A stretch of 64,000 bases of DNA from Pontibacter anaerobius. Lineage in GTDB: Bacteria > Bacteroidota > Bacteroidia > Cytophagales > Hymenobacteraceae. Numbering within the stretch: position 1 is the stretch's first letter; each line of letters starts with the position of its first letter. Where the stretch lies: contig NZ_JAPFQO010000008.1 in assembly GCF_026241195.1 (NCBI RefSeq), positions 124,001 through 188,000 of the forward strand, written 5' to 3'. Under the pieces are notes generated by a model. The model did no database searches and was not told the DNA's origin. It saw only the letters and a list, made by a program, of their open reading frames with translations. Position numbers and translations under genes: made by a program. Of this stretch, positions 55,901 to 64,000 are shown one piece after another.

Positions 55901-56870
55901 AATCGGGCAGGGTGAGGTCTTCCAGTATATGCAGGTCGCTGTGTTCCAGCATCAACCGGTCGAGCTGCAGTTGCTTTGTGCCGCAAGCCGCTGCCACATC
56001 CAGGCCCTGCAGGCTTAGCAGGGGCGTCCTGAAGTGGTATAGCATGCGGTGTCGCTGGCTTTTGGGGAGCTCCGTGTTTGCATGGAGATCAGGCTGCACG
56101 GCCACGTCCCTTACTTTCAACACCTGCTGCCCGGAGGAGTAGGAAAGCCGTCTGACCTGGACGGTATACACGCTATCAGAAGAATGATAGGTATAATCCT
56201 GAAGGCTCAGATCAAGCGCAGCAGCATGGAGCATTTTGGTGAGGCCCTCCTGCTCCTGTACCTCCAGCCGTAGGTCCTGCACCCGTAGCGAAAACTGGGG
56301 TACTTCATGACGAAGCCTGTTCTGCTGTCCCAGCACGAGGTACTGGTATTTTGCATTCTTTACAACGAGCTTTTGAATGTTTATGGCTTTCAGGTTACCG
56401 CTACCTTTACCGTTACGATTTCTTTTATTCTCTACCGATTCATCCAGCAGCTGCGTGATCACTGGGAGTTCAGCCACGACGGAATTCATACTTAAGCTGT
56501 TCCTAAAAAGCAGGTCTGCCAGGTTAATGTGAGAGATCTTTACTCGAGGGCTTTGTATATCGAGAAGAGTACGGCTAGCCTGCCCTTTCTCCTTTAGCCG
56601 GCGGTGGGCTGCGGTATCCGGGTAGAAGCGCAGCCCCTGCAACGTGATGCTACGAGTACGCAGGTGCATCTGTAAATCGTCAAAACTTATATGATAAAGC
56701 CCTTCCGTCTGCCTGACCACCTGTCTTTTAAGATAACGCTCCACCAATGGTTCTGCCAAGAAATACAGTGCCACTATCGGCACCAAAAACAAAGCAGCCA
56801 TACTTGCAAGTACAATACCTGCCGTTCTCAAAGCTTTCCGACTTAAGCCGGATATTGCTGGCTCTGACAT
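52968..56870 (-). CDS. Giant AsmA/DUF748-like envelope protein with six 182-residue repeats
   Basis: A 1300-residue protein anchored by one N-terminal TM (LRTAGIVLASMAALFLVPIVALYFL), the rest periplasmic and almost wholly beta, as in AsmA-like/DUF748 proteins thought to form lipid-conducting bridges. A repeating unit starts at about residues 98, 270, 453, 635, 818 and 1000, a near-constant period of 182. Each unit opens with a variant of SRNLYDI.LP.LS..GLDL, reaches a P.I.I..D strand, and ends with YTY...DS.YT and SS..Q. The C-terminus (FREGEVEEERDPKRSVSYHMSQS) is helical. Isolated gene. Lipid transport is an inference from the fold family. Confidence 0.78.
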   Translation of the reverse strand: MSEPAISGLSRKALRTAGIVLASMAALFLVPIVALYFLAEPLVERYLKRQVVRQTEGLYHISFDDLQMHLRTRSITLQGLRFYPDTAAHRRLKEKGQASRTLLDIQSPRVKISHINLADLLFRNSLSMNSVVAELPVITQLLDESVENKRNRNGKGSGNLKAINIQKLVVKNAKYQYLVLGQQNRLRHEVPQFSLRVQDLRLEVQEQEGLTKMLHAAALDLSLQDYTYHSSDSVYTVQVRRLSYSSGQQVLKVRDVAVQPDLHANTELPKSQRHRMLYHFRTPLLSLQGLDVAAACGTKQLQLDRLMLEHSDLHILEDLTLPDSAALPGLSEIYTDLSPYLREINVRELRLTDGSFSYRHKDGTIHNAHSLKNANITLQALRLDSATLFTPKDKAFAQAIELATGSYTYNPRNSPYTLKAGGISLSSQAKTMQVEELHLTGDWDKNDYLKNSGKARRNLYDIKLPHLSFLGLDLLQVLRTSRLTIGSISTAQPVIDVRTDLLVPKTEEGPGLRELYQQLSGLVTSLEVGEISIADASITQHNNTRDIQLLQQLEHASMTATGLLVDSAFIFNPDVTLPLQDAVVTAQNYRYQMPDNTYVFILAGLRYSTRQQEFSASTVDVISSLKANKRQKSLGNASRNLYNLSAGTLRITGVDMIRALNTGHLSADILLLRQPDAAILLDRTVAASEKGDQTAGRGLFGLLDKISVNTIRLEDGSFMLYEKLEPVMRTHYLEHATATVSAFELTPASFANLDNALPMQEMTLLAADYTYQSTDSLYTIRLDSVHYSSSSQEVVAHAFTVKANRKVNERLKVVHPELASRNLIDIAAERSFISGFNLIHSYATGQYEMRHLLLAGPKVTILQDQNVLQANGKTPAVQDTTAAGSAVQQLNDMVTTMRVGRLEVIDGTFDFHILEDTIRISQTLEHVTLAIDQLRLVSLEETDPLDIFDVDDIDIRVKGYTFFTRDSLYALEVKEIKASMQNRSLTADSLRLRPLYSKEAYSSLFTYARDRVDMTVPKIAMQGISLRALFNNQAIIAHKMIIENPVVEIYRDNRLGFDPELRPPTLQSALRGAGIYVRLDTILVEKNNFLHPVIAKNGIKPAVFVLDSIQMQAYNVTNDAALIRLNNVMTVNASALFMGVSTLQVHFLFEMDHPEDRYTYEGTLESMDFAALNPLLENMIFIRVKSGWINNASFSVEATGEEANGQVHFPYKNLKVQLLNKKDLENPGFLLKAGSRLVNLLIIKTNNPSSWGRFREGEVEEERDPKRSVSYHMSQSVLDGVTSSLMTKLVQRIVSKFVDL

Positions 56871-57080
56871 AGTACGCTAAATATCCAGGAAGGCAATTAG
56901 TAATGCCTTGTTGTGTTTTACGGGCTGTAGCAATTTGGGGTATTTTGCTATTGGGCTTCTATCGGCAGAAGCTTACAGCTTTATTACTGGAATATTAATG
57001 TGCAAAAGTACAGGTTTAAAACCCTACTCCTTTTTATACATCATGCTTAAGATGAGATAATTATTTCTAGGAATGTGTAA

Positions 57081-57341
57081 TTGGTTATTGATAGCATCCG
57101 GGAAGGCAGCGTATACAATGCATGCAAAGAGCTGAAAGACATGGTAGAGGACAGACTAAATGAACTCGAGCGGAACGCATTGGCGGCCGCTCAGGAATAT
57201 AGGAAAGAATATGTTTCCCAGAACAGAGCACAAGACAACATGCTTACCTGGCTCAGAAACGACGTCACCGGGGAAATGGTATGCCTGACTAAGGGAGGCT
57301 ATTCCAAACAGCTTTCAAAATTCATCGCAAAACTCAACTAA
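57081..57341 (+). CDS. Small helical protein (86 residues or fewer)
   Basis: The frame begins after a stop and has no ATG before codon 22, so it starts either at TTG 57081 (VIDSIREGSVYNACKELKDM...) or at ATG 57144. The chain is strongly helical and charged (VEDRLNELERNALAAAQEYRKEYVSQNRAQDN), then a small beta tail (GEMVCLTKGGYSKQ). Family not recognised. It is convergent with the next gene. Confidence 0.5.
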   Translation: MVIDSIREGSVYNACKELKDMVEDRLNELERNALAAAQEYRKEYVSQNRAQDNMLTWLRNDVTGEMVCLTKGGYSKQLSKFIAKLN

Positions 57342-57377
57342 GCCTAAAACATACTGCTTGCTCACATGAGCCTCTCC

Positions 57378-57731
57378 TTAAGCACATTTTTCGATATCTA
57401 TATTCTTGGGCTCCACCACCACGTATAGAGGCGGTTTCCCTGGTTGAGAGGCCATTATCTTTGAGCCATAAAAAGAAACGGGTACAAAAACCCTGATCTT
57501 CGCCTCCTGCGCCGCCAGCTCTTTGATCAGAGCGTGGGCCTCCGCAGTATTCCGGTCAGCGTTCTCTTTGTTCTCGGCATAGCGCCTCAGCGAATCGAAG
57601 TCCACCTGCTGCCCTTCATACATAGTCGACTCTGTTACCTGAGCTCTTCTACGCACGTTGCATGTCTCATTGATCTTATCCCTAAGCTCCAGAATCCTGT
57701 TCAGGCAATAGTAAAACTGCTCCTGTGTCAT
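57378..57731 (-). CDS. Hypothetical protein (117 residues)
   Basis: Helical N-terminal half (QEQFYYCLNRILELRDKINETCNVRRRAQ), then ENKENADRNTAEAHALIKELAAQEAKIRVFVP and a beta end (PPLYVVVEPKNIDIEKC). Three Cys. No signal peptide. It lies 9 bases after the preceding gene, so the two are likely an operon. Family not recognised. Confidence 0.7.
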   Translation of the reverse strand: MTQEQFYYCLNRILELRDKINETCNVRRRAQVTESTMYEGQQVDFDSLRRYAENKENADRNTAEAHALIKELAAQEAKIRVFVPVSFYGSKIMASQPGKPPLYVVVEPKNIDIEKCA

Positions 57732-57740
57732 TATTGATAG

Positions 57741-58178
57741 TTAAGTAAGGTTGTACATAACTGGGTTGTACTGCAGCACCAGGTCCTCGATGGTAATCAG
57801 TCGCACGCTCTGCACCAGCATAATTCTCACTGCGTTTACCACCACTGATTCTACGGTGGCGTCCAACATCAGGTAATGCTCCTCCACCGTTCCCTGCTCC
57901 TCAAACATGACCGAGTAGAAACGGTGCCCCGCTTCCTGGCTGTGCAGCTGTATGGCCCCGCCAAGGATGACCCCGTCAGCCACAAGCTGCACAGCCGTGC
58001 CGTTAGTGAAGTTGATGTGGTAGGCATTGTTCTTCGGAGATCGCCTGTTAATCAATATCAGATTCTGATTGCCCTCAAAGCAAGCTATTTCTGCCGGGCT
58101 GGGCTCCCTTCCAAATAAATGTGTAAGGTAGGCTGTATAGGTGCTGTAGTTAGTGTAGGTATTTTTCATGATTGACAT
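57741..58178 (-). CDS. Hypothetical protein (145 residues)
   Basis: Soluble alpha/beta protein: NYSTYTAYLTHLFGREPSPAEIACFEGN, then beta-rich LILINRRSPKNNAYHINFTNGTAVQLVADGVILGGAIQLHS and VVVNAVRIMLVQSVRLITIEDLVLQY. No recognisable motif. First gene of a two-gene operon with the 117-residue protein. Confidence 0.7.
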   Translation of the reverse strand: MSIMKNTYTNYSTYTAYLTHLFGREPSPAEIACFEGNQNLILINRRSPKNNAYHINFTNGTAVQLVADGVILGGAIQLHSQEAGHRFYSVMFEEQGTVEEHYLMLDATVESVVVNAVRIMLVQSVRLITIEDLVLQYNPVMYNLT

Positions 58179-58496
58179 GTTAACAGCAGGACGAATAAAA
58201 GCGGGGGCAGCCGATCGGCTGGTCGGTTTAGGCCATTGGGCCGAGTGGGTGTTACGCCTCTATAACAAGCGCCGGGTCAGTAATAGTTTAGAAATGAGTC
58301 GGTTTATTCCATTAGTAAGAGAGTGCTTTACTTTACCTGTTTCGAAAAAGCTAAATTCTTTGCTATAAAAGCACCCTGGTATGGTTTGGCAAGACTTACT
58401 TGAATATAAATCACTTATTATCAAGATTTTCCGGTTTACAAATTTAATTACTCGTATAACTAAGCAGGATAATAGAATAAACCTTTTCCTACCAAT
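58179..58496. other. Intergenic, no supported gene
   Basis: AT-rich after 58380 and probably contains the divergent promoters. A 66-codon plus-strand frame overlapping the start of the preceding gene has no protein character and is not annotated. Confidence 0.4.
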
Positions 58497-58862
58497 ATGA
58501 AAAACAAGACCCTGTTACTTATGCTGTTCACCGGAATGCTGTCATTAGCCTCCACTTATACTTTTGCCCAGACTACGCAAGCCGGGCAAGAGAGTAAAAC
58601 CGAACAGCAGGAAGCCAAAGCGAAAGCGGACAAGGAGCGCCTTGACGATGCCTCTGATCTAAGAAAAGACACAAAAGCTGACGCACGAGTAGCTAAGGCG
58701 AACGCAAAAGAAGCCAAGCGCATCGATAAGGAGGCTGCCTATGCAGCCAAGCATGCCAAACGCGCCGCCCGAATGGAGGCAAAGGCGCAGCGTAACCGTG
58801 CTGAGGCCGACAAGCAGGCTAAGAAAGCAGACAAAGCAGCAGAGAAGTCAGGTAATAACTAA
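58497..58862 (+). CDS. Secreted Lys/Ala/Glu-rich coiled-coil protein
   Basis: A 121-residue protein with a signal peptide (TLLLMLFTGMLSLASTYTFAQ). The mature chain is almost only Ala, Lys, Glu, Asp, Arg and Gln in heptad-like order (KAKADKERLDDASDLRKDTKADARVAKANAKEAKRIDKEAAYAAKHAKRAARMEA...), a long basic-acidic helix. Function unknown; such proteins are common in Bacteroidota as putative stress or envelope-bridging proteins. Likely cotranscribed with the 52-residue gene 15 bases downstream. Confidence 0.75.
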   Translation: MKNKTLLLMLFTGMLSLASTYTFAQTTQAGQESKTEQQEAKAKADKERLDDASDLRKDTKADARVAKANAKEAKRIDKEAAYAAKHAKRAARMEAKAQRNRAEADKQAKKADKAAEKSGNN

Positions 58863-58877
58863 TTCACCTATTCAGCC

Positions 58878-59036
58878 ATGGAAAACAAATATCCCGAGGG
58901 ATCCATCGTGTATGCCAAAATTAACCCCAGCCTTAAGCTGGCGGTAAGGCGCTACATAAAACGCATCTACTACTGCACTAACCTGGAGCATCCACAAGAA
59001 AAAGAACTTGTATACTTTGAGCATGAACTTGTGTAA
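58878..59036 (+). CDS. Short conserved-looking protein (52 residues)
   Basis: ATG to TAA frame: MENKYPEGSIVYAKINPSLK, then LAVRRYIKRIYYCTNLEHPQ, EKELVYFEHELV. The pattern V.AK.NP.LKL..RRY..RIYYC recurs in short Bacteroidota hypothetical proteins as I remember them. It begins 15 bases after the preceding gene. Function unknown. Confidence 0.68.
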   Translation: MENKYPEGSIVYAKINPSLKLAVRRYIKRIYYCTNLEHPQEKELVYFEHELV

Positions 59037-59257
59037 AATATAGCGCTGGTACAGCGTTAAGCCGTAACATAGCTGGATACATGTCATTCAAAGTGCCGGT
59101 AGCTGTCGCTCTACCATTACCTCTTCTTATGATATGCCAATTCGAAAATGGCCTGAGAGGTAGCAATGCCGCCCAACATCGGGTCTGGCCTCAAGCAAGC
59201 TTACTTTACAAACTAATCAACTGAAAATAACCCATTTACCATTTAAACACAACCACC

Positions 59258-59497
59258 ATGGCTACACTAAACCGAGCCATCGTCTTGAACGCCTTAATCA
59301 AGCATGAGACACTCACCATTGACGATCTCGCCAAAGAGTATAACCTCGGCGCATCGCCAGGCGGCAACCACTTGTAGCTTTTGGTAGATGAACTGGTCCA
59401 AAGCGGTCACATTCAGATTCTGGATGGGGTCTCTCCCTGCACCTGTACAATCACAGATAAAGGCATACTAGAGGGAGCAAGGCAGGCACAAGAATAG
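59258..59497 (+). pseudogene. Winged-helix-like small gene split by an in-frame amber codon
   Basis: The frame MATLNRAIVLNALIKHETLT...LGASPGGNHL (39 residues) ends in TAG at 59375-59377. The same frame then continues for 39 residues (LLVDELVQSGHIQILDG..., CTCTITDKGILEGARQ) to a second TAG at 59495-59497. Together the halves make a 78-residue protein resembling a small helix-turn-helix/winged-helix fold (ELVQSGHI..LDGV...TITDKGI). Either a recent nonsense mutation or readthrough. Confidence 0.6.
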
Positions 59498-59928
59498 TAA
59501 AAGATCCTGTTTACACCGATTTATCTGTCTGAAGAGCAATATTGCAACTATTTTGTTCAGCATTCTACAGTTTAAGCAGGAACCATATTCGCCTAATAAG
59601 AAGGTTACAGCCTATTTACCTATTCTTTGTAGCCACTCAACAACTAGACGAAAGTCCCTGTGGAAAAGGTTCGATAATTCCATCCTTCGGTCTACCACAG
59701 TAAAAAAGCCGCTCCACGTCAAATGGAGCGGCTTTTTTTGTTCGATAAATTTCCCCTTTAGTGGCATGGGCAGCTTCAGTAAATAAAGTTGACCACAGAA
59801 TAAAGATTACAAAAGTAACTATTAGCCAGGCCTGACCACTAAGCGCCTTTGCAAGTCACCCTTTTCCTCCATAAGCATTAACAATAGGCGGCGCCAGCAC
59901 TTCTTCATGCCAGCGCTACTTGGGTAGC
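59498..59928. other. Intergenic with one terminator
   Basis: About 430 bases. The only clear feature is the hairpin at 59702-59738. No open frame with protein character. The stretch probably also contains the 3' region of the downstream minus-strand ABC gene. Confidence 0.4.
59702..59740. terminator. Hairpin terminator (AAAAGCCGCT family)
   Basis: 15-base perfect stem AAAAAAGCCGCTCCA / TGGAGCGGCTTTTTT with a 7-base loop. It lies well away from any intact gene end (205 bases after the split gene). Confidence 0.85.
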
Positions 59929-62900
59929 CTACAACTTCACATCCTCCAAATTATCCTTTATCTCCCAATCGATGAGCAGGATGTTCGGATCAATGCCAGC
60001 TAGTGCAGGCTTGCCAGGAACTGTCACAGTTATCGTCTGCTTAGCGGAGTTTATTCGATGTTTCTGCCGGTAAAGCAACTTTCCTATCTCCTGTCCTTTT
60101 TCCGCAGGGGCGAATATCCCTATTTCCACCCAATCATTAACTGGTAATTTAGTCTCTACTCCTATACTGTCAACTACAAACTTCCTTGTCTGTATGTTAA
60201 GGGTCACCTGCCATTTACCGGGTTTCACCTGCTTGGCCGTGGCCTGCTCGGTACTAAGCTCCCAGAAGGTATTTTTCTCAAAGAGATCATGAAGCAGCGG
60301 TTGGAGCGAGTCAGGAGTGACTGCCTGCAGTTCGTGGTACAAATCAAGAGAAGTAGGTAGTGGAAAATTTCCAGAGCCATGCTTCTCCAGCAAATTCCGT
60401 AGCGCACTGTTTACCTTGTTTCTGCCGATATACTGACTCAGTGCATACAGCGCAAAAGGGCCTTTACGATAATTTTGGTACCAGTCATTAGCCTGCAGCA
60501 GCGGCACGGCAGCACGTGTTTTTGGGTTTTCATACTCTTCCCGCAAAAAGCCTAACAGTCGCTGAACGTTCTCAGGCCCATACTTATCCTCCAGCACACC
60601 CATAGCGGAATACCACGCCAGGCTTTCGGAAAGCAAACCTGCTCCTTCTGCATGGGCCGGGTCAACCTGGTTGCCCCACCACTGGTGCGCTACCTCGTGT
60701 GCCGCCACCGCCGTTATCAGGTCAAACTTTCGTTCGTCTTTGTCCGGGTTCATGAGAAAGAATCCTTCTCCGGCTGTGATGTTTATGGGGGCAGCATGGT
60801 TTCCAAACGCGTACCCCGGATAGGCTACAAACCGGATGGTACGGTGTGGGTATGCACCGAATTCTTTACTGTAGTGGTCTAAAGAAGCTTGCACACTCTT
60901 CACCATACGCTCCAGGTTAAGTGTTTGCCCCGGATCATAGTAGATTTGTATGCTGATCTCCTTTCCTGAACCTTCGGAAGGATTCTCCCATGTTCCTTCA
61001 TGCACTGCATAGTTGGCTGAGAAGAAGTTATACTCATTCCGGATAGGAGCATCTGTGGCATAATGGAAATAGCGCCGGTTACCTTCCATCCAAGTCCGTT
61101 GCAGCACGCCGGGTGCCACAACTACTTGGTCCTTGTCTGTGCCCACTACTGCTTCAAATAAAATCCGCTCCGCAAAAGGTGATTCTAGCCGTGCCTTTTC
61201 ATCGTAAAGTGAAGGAGTTGCGGGACGTGGAGCAAGCCCGTATTTTTTTCGGGAACCAGCATCATCCAACTCCCGATAGGACTGGTAGCCGATGGCAGGC
61301 AACCATTCATAGTTTCGGAAATTTGTACTGTTAGGTGTTACCGAGACATCAATCCCGTTGTTAGTGAAGCCACGTGTGCCCACAAGTACTTCAAAGCTGA
61401 GTTGTATGGAGTCTCTAGGCTGGAGTGGCTTTCGCAAAGTATAAATCTGGTAGCCCAGCTTTTTATCTTCAAGCACCTTGGCAGCAGGTTGGTTAAAAGT
61501 TATGGCCTTTGTTTCAACTCCCGGCACAGTGGCTACATGTACAGCATCTATCGGCACCTTATGCTGGTTCACGAGCAGGTAAGTACCTTTAACTGTTGCT
61601 TCCCGTTTTTCCGGGTAAATCTCTACCTGCAAGGTTGCATTTGTCTGCCGGGGCTGCGGAATACCGGAGTACTTTGCGTACAGCTTTTCGTACTGCGCTT
61701 GTTGCTCTGCAATCTCAGATGAAGACAGGTAATTGTTCAGGACATTTGTGTTGTAAAAAATATAACCACCAAATATCAAAATGCCCGTTACTCCTACTGA
61801 AGCAACAACCATCGTGGAATGGGTGATGCGATAGACAGCTAAGTTTAACCGTGACATAAGAGTTTCTTCCCTGCCCCGCACCCAGAATAATTTTGCTACT
61901 ACAGCCAGCAATAGCGCCCACGATAACCAGTATAGTTTAAACCAAAGCCATGGTTCCAGTGATAAGTTAAAGCCGGCCATGTTAGTATATGACCAACCCG
62001 GGCTGGCACTATAGATGAGTAGTTTATGGCTGATGTCAAGATTAGGAGCAAACGAGATAAATCCATAAGCAAGCAGGGCAAAAAAGTGGCCCAGGTATTT
62101 TTGATTGACCAGCACATGAACCACAAGCGCGAGCAGGGCGAAGAGCAAACATTCGATTAGCTGAAGCCCAAAAAGCGCCTTTACGAACAGCCCGAATTCA
62201 ACAGGAGCGCCGCCTATACTTACCTGAGCAACTATACCTGCTATCATCAGGAACGTTAACCAAACTATAAGCATAAAACTTAACGCCAGGAACCTGCTCA
62301 GGAACAGCACCCATTCCGGCACCGGGGCCGCGTTGGCGATCTCATTCATACCTGCTTCTCTTTCCTTCCAGACCAATTCCCCAGCATAAAAGACAGTAAG
62401 CAGGGTAATCAATATCCAAAAGGACTTAATTTCTACCAAAGGTGCCGTCAGAAAGTTTAGCATCTGATCCGCTCTGGGCAACAAAGGCACATCTTTGGCT
62501 TCCATATTCCCGGGTATGGCAAAACCTACAAGCAATGCAAGGGCAACTAGTAAAAGTAAACCGATACGGCCTTTAGCAAGCTGCAGAAACGTTCTCCATG
62601 TAATGACACGTAGCTGTAGTAAGTAAGTTCTAAAACCAAACATGCCGTTTATCTGCGTTAAAGTATTCTCTGGCCTCCATTTCAGCCACTCCTCTACTGG
62701 CAGGTTGGTTAAGGTTTGATTTAACTGCTTCTTCCCTACTCCTATTTCGGGCTGAACAAAACTGAAACGCCTGTGAGTGAAAGCCAGCAGGCCAACCGAG
62801 ATACTAAGCCAAAGTATACGGTTCATGAGCAACGGCCCCTCCAACGTGAGCATGCGGGTATTCTTTTCCAGCGGACTCCATTCACCTGACAGTTGATTTA

Positions 62901-63543
62901 AAATGGAGCTGAAATGGATGGGGTCTATTAGTTTATTCCACTCTGCAGCGTCTTGTGTAACCAATTCCAAAACAAATGCAGCCACAAAAAGAAGCACCCC
63001 ACCCAGGTAGCTTGCCATGGCCCGACGGGTAAGTGCCGCCAAGGAGAACTGGATAGCTGTAACTATGAAAATGTTTGGCAACAGAAGGTAGAAAAAGGTA
63101 GTCAGATAGGCTGCCGAACTGAACGGGCCAATAACTTCAGGCTCTACACCAGTATAATATAGGGAAAACAGTATACTCAGCGGAATGGAGAGCAGAACAA
63201 TTAAATTAAGAAGACAAGCGGCAAGGAACCGCCCTCCCAGATAAGTGGCTTTGCTGGTTGGCGTGGTGTATGTGAGCGAATACATGCGTGTCTGTACGTC
63301 TCGGGCAGCGGCATCGCCAGCTACGGATCCGCCTAATGGAAGCCAGAACAAAATGCATAGAGCGGTGACAGCCGCTATCACAATAGGCGCATTCAATAAG
63401 AAATAGCCTTCCCGGGCATCACTTAGGTAATTGCCTATTACCCATAAAAAAGCAAGCACTGCCACTACCAAAAAGTAAAGCCAGGTAGCAGCGCTGCTTA
63501 TCTGGTAGGCAAACTCCAGCTGAAAAGTCTTCCGGAACTTCAT
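59929..63543 (-). CDS. ABC transporter permease fused to M1-family aminopeptidase
   Basis: A 1204-residue inner-membrane protein. The N-terminal half has about 12 TM helices in two ABC-2-type groups (YFLVVAVLAFLWVIGNYL start; LLLLVALALLVGFAIPG second group). A TM at about residue 580 leads into a periplasmic M1 gluzincin domain with zinc motif HEVAHQWWGNQ (His949, Glu950, His953) and downstream Glu in ESLAWYSA. The expected GxMEN exopeptidase motif is not visible; the corresponding segment reads FGNHAAPINITAGEG. The protein is a known Bacteroidota architecture. Its ATG overlaps the stop of the ATPase gene upstream (ATGA). Substrate unknown. Confidence 0.9.
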   Translation of the reverse strand: MKFRKTFQLEFAYQISSAATWLYFLVVAVLAFLWVIGNYLSDAREGYFLLNAPIVIAAVTALCILFWLPLGGSVAGDAAARDVQTRMYSLTYTTPTSKATYLGGRFLAACLLNLIVLLSIPLSILFSLYYTGVEPEVIGPFSSAAYLTTFFYLLLPNIFIVTAIQFSLAALTRRAMASYLGGVLLFVAAFVLELVTQDAAEWNKLIDPIHFSSILNQLSGEWSPLEKNTRMLTLEGPLLMNRILWLSISVGLLAFTHRRFSFVQPEIGVGKKQLNQTLTNLPVEEWLKWRPENTLTQINGMFGFRTYLLQLRVITWRTFLQLAKGRIGLLLLVALALLVGFAIPGNMEAKDVPLLPRADQMLNFLTAPLVEIKSFWILITLLTVFYAGELVWKEREAGMNEIANAAPVPEWVLFLSRFLALSFMLIVWLTFLMIAGIVAQVSIGGAPVEFGLFVKALFGLQLIECLLFALLALVVHVLVNQKYLGHFFALLAYGFISFAPNLDISHKLLIYSASPGWSYTNMAGFNLSLEPWLWFKLYWLSWALLLAVVAKLFWVRGREETLMSRLNLAVYRITHSTMVVASVGVTGILIFGGYIFYNTNVLNNYLSSSEIAEQQAQYEKLYAKYSGIPQPRQTNATLQVEIYPEKREATVKGTYLLVNQHKVPIDAVHVATVPGVETKAITFNQPAAKVLEDKKLGYQIYTLRKPLQPRDSIQLSFEVLVGTRGFTNNGIDVSVTPNSTNFRNYEWLPAIGYQSYRELDDAGSRKKYGLAPRPATPSLYDEKARLESPFAERILFEAVVGTDKDQVVVAPGVLQRTWMEGNRRYFHYATDAPIRNEYNFFSANYAVHEGTWENPSEGSGKEISIQIYYDPGQTLNLERMVKSVQASLDHYSKEFGAYPHRTIRFVAYPGYAFGNHAAPINITAGEGFFLMNPDKDERKFDLITAVAAHEVAHQWWGNQVDPAHAEGAGLLSESLAWYSAMGVLEDKYGPENVQRLLGFLREEYENPKTRAAVPLLQANDWYQNYRKGPFALYALSQYIGRNKVNSALRNLLEKHGSGNFPLPTSLDLYHELQAVTPDSLQPLLHDLFEKNTFWELSTEQATAKQVKPGKWQVTLNIQTRKFVVDSIGVETKLPVNDWVEIGIFAPAEKGQEIGKLLYRQKHRINSAKQTITVTVPGKPALAGIDPNILLIDWEIKDNLEDVKL

Positions 63544-64000
63544 ATGCTTACCTCCTCCACTTGCTGGCAGGACTTGTTAAAGCCTGCCATGGTGCTAAAG
63601 TATACATCTTCCAGGTCCGGCTCCACCAACTCAAAACCGTTTCCGGGATTCTCCTCACTATACACATGCACGATGGTGCGCCCGCTAAACAGTTTGGCAG
63701 AAATAACCTGCTGATCCTGTTCCAGCGTATTCTTGGGCATCAATTTGCGCCAGATACGGCCTTTCAGCGCGTCTACAGCCTGCATCGGCTCAGCCTCCAA
63801 AAGTATTTTTCCCTTATTGATGATTGCCATGTTGGTGCACAGTTCTGACACATCTTCGACAATGTGGGTGGAAAGTATAACCACGCTGTTCTCGCCCAAC
63901 TCACTGAGCAGGTTCAGGAAACGCACGCGCTCGGCCGGGTCCAGTCCCGCCGTAGGTTCGTCAACTATAAGCAGTTTCGGATTGCCCAGCAGTGCCACTG
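63540..64000 (-). CDS. ABC transporter ATP-binding protein, C-terminal part (5' end outside window)
   Basis: The frame is open to the window edge. The visible 153 codons contain Walker B (LLIVDEPTAGLDP), the D-loop, the switch His region (VVILSTHIVEDVSELC) and the C-terminal regulatory tail (LEDVYFSTMAG). It drives the permease-peptidase encoded immediately downstream, with a 4-base overlap. ABC-2 type ATPase. Confidence 0.93.
   Translation of the reverse strand, partial: VALLGNPKLLIVDEPTAGLDPAERVRFLNLLSELGENSVVILSTHIVEDVSELCTNMAIINKGKILLEAEPMQAVDALKGRIWRKLMPKNTLEQDQQVISAKLFSGRTIVHVYSEENPGNGFELVEPDLEDVYFSTMAGFNKSCQQVEEVSI

Noticed and set aside
58168-58368. 66-codon plus-strand frame
   Set aside because: It overlaps the start of a better-supported divergent gene and has no protein-like pattern.
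59084-59227. 47-codon frame between the 52-residue gene and the amber-split gene
   Set aside because: No recognisable pattern and it overlaps equally open frames on the other strand.

Overview
The window looks like chromosomal DNA of a Bacteroidota bacterium of the Cytophagales, most likely Hymenobacteraceae and close to Pontibacter. This is inferred from the many Bacteroidota-type lipoproteins, a SusB-like GH97 enzyme, an ABC permease fused to an M1 peptidase, promoters of the TTG-N19-21-TAnnTTTG type, and the near absence of Shine-Dalgarno sites. There is no rRNA, prophage, transposase gene or CRISPR array. One tRNA (Glu, TTC) is present.

Layout: 1-2.3 kb holds the 3' part of purL and a cupin lipoprotein. 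2.6-8.5 kb is a tripartite RND efflux operon. 8.9-11.4 kb has two paralogous EF-hand lipoproteins that share a 34-base palindromic upstream element. 11.9-16.6 kb has a 55-residue membrane protein, a Ca/Na antiporter, a DUF808 protein and a class-C beta-lactamase-fold hydrolase. 17-28.3 kb is an envelope and metal region: a Met-rich lipoprotein, a porin remnant, DUF2911, a PepSY protein, a multicopper oxidase fused to a CopB-like barrel, a two-TM ion channel, and a tightly coupled five-gene operon (small membrane protein, DUF4396 protein, cell-wall-binding-repeat-like lipoprotein, glycine-rich membrane protein, FNT channel). 28.6-31.8 kb has two beta-propeller lipoproteins. 32.3-38.2 kb holds a Mn-catalase operon, a cation diffusion facilitator and a CopB-type P1B ATPase. 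38.3-41.9 kb is a cyanophycinase/TIGR02588/TIGR02587 operon and a DUF389-like protein. 42-50.9 kb has an MFS transporter, a Crp/Fnr regulator, an acid phosphatase, GH97, a WalJ-like hydrolase and a zinc-ribbon-like protein. 50.9-59.5 kb has a SIMPL protein, the tRNA, a 1300-residue AsmA-like protein made of six repeats, and a string of small hypothetical genes including one split by an amber codon. The window ends in an ABC transporter whose permease carries an M1 aminopeptidase domain.

Functionally, copper and transition-metal handling recurs (Met-rich lipoprotein, oxidase-barrel fusion, CopB ATPase, CDF, RND pump), together with oxidative-stress defence (Mn-catalase, DsbA-fold protein) and envelope maintenance. 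The intergenic regions at 22.0, 23.4, 28.4-28.6 and 31.9-32.3 kb are full of REP-like palindromes.

The most unusual global signal is the heptamer AAGTATA/TATACTT. By eye I count roughly 105-110 copies on both strands, inside and outside genes, where about 8 would be expected by chance. I know of no described function for it.
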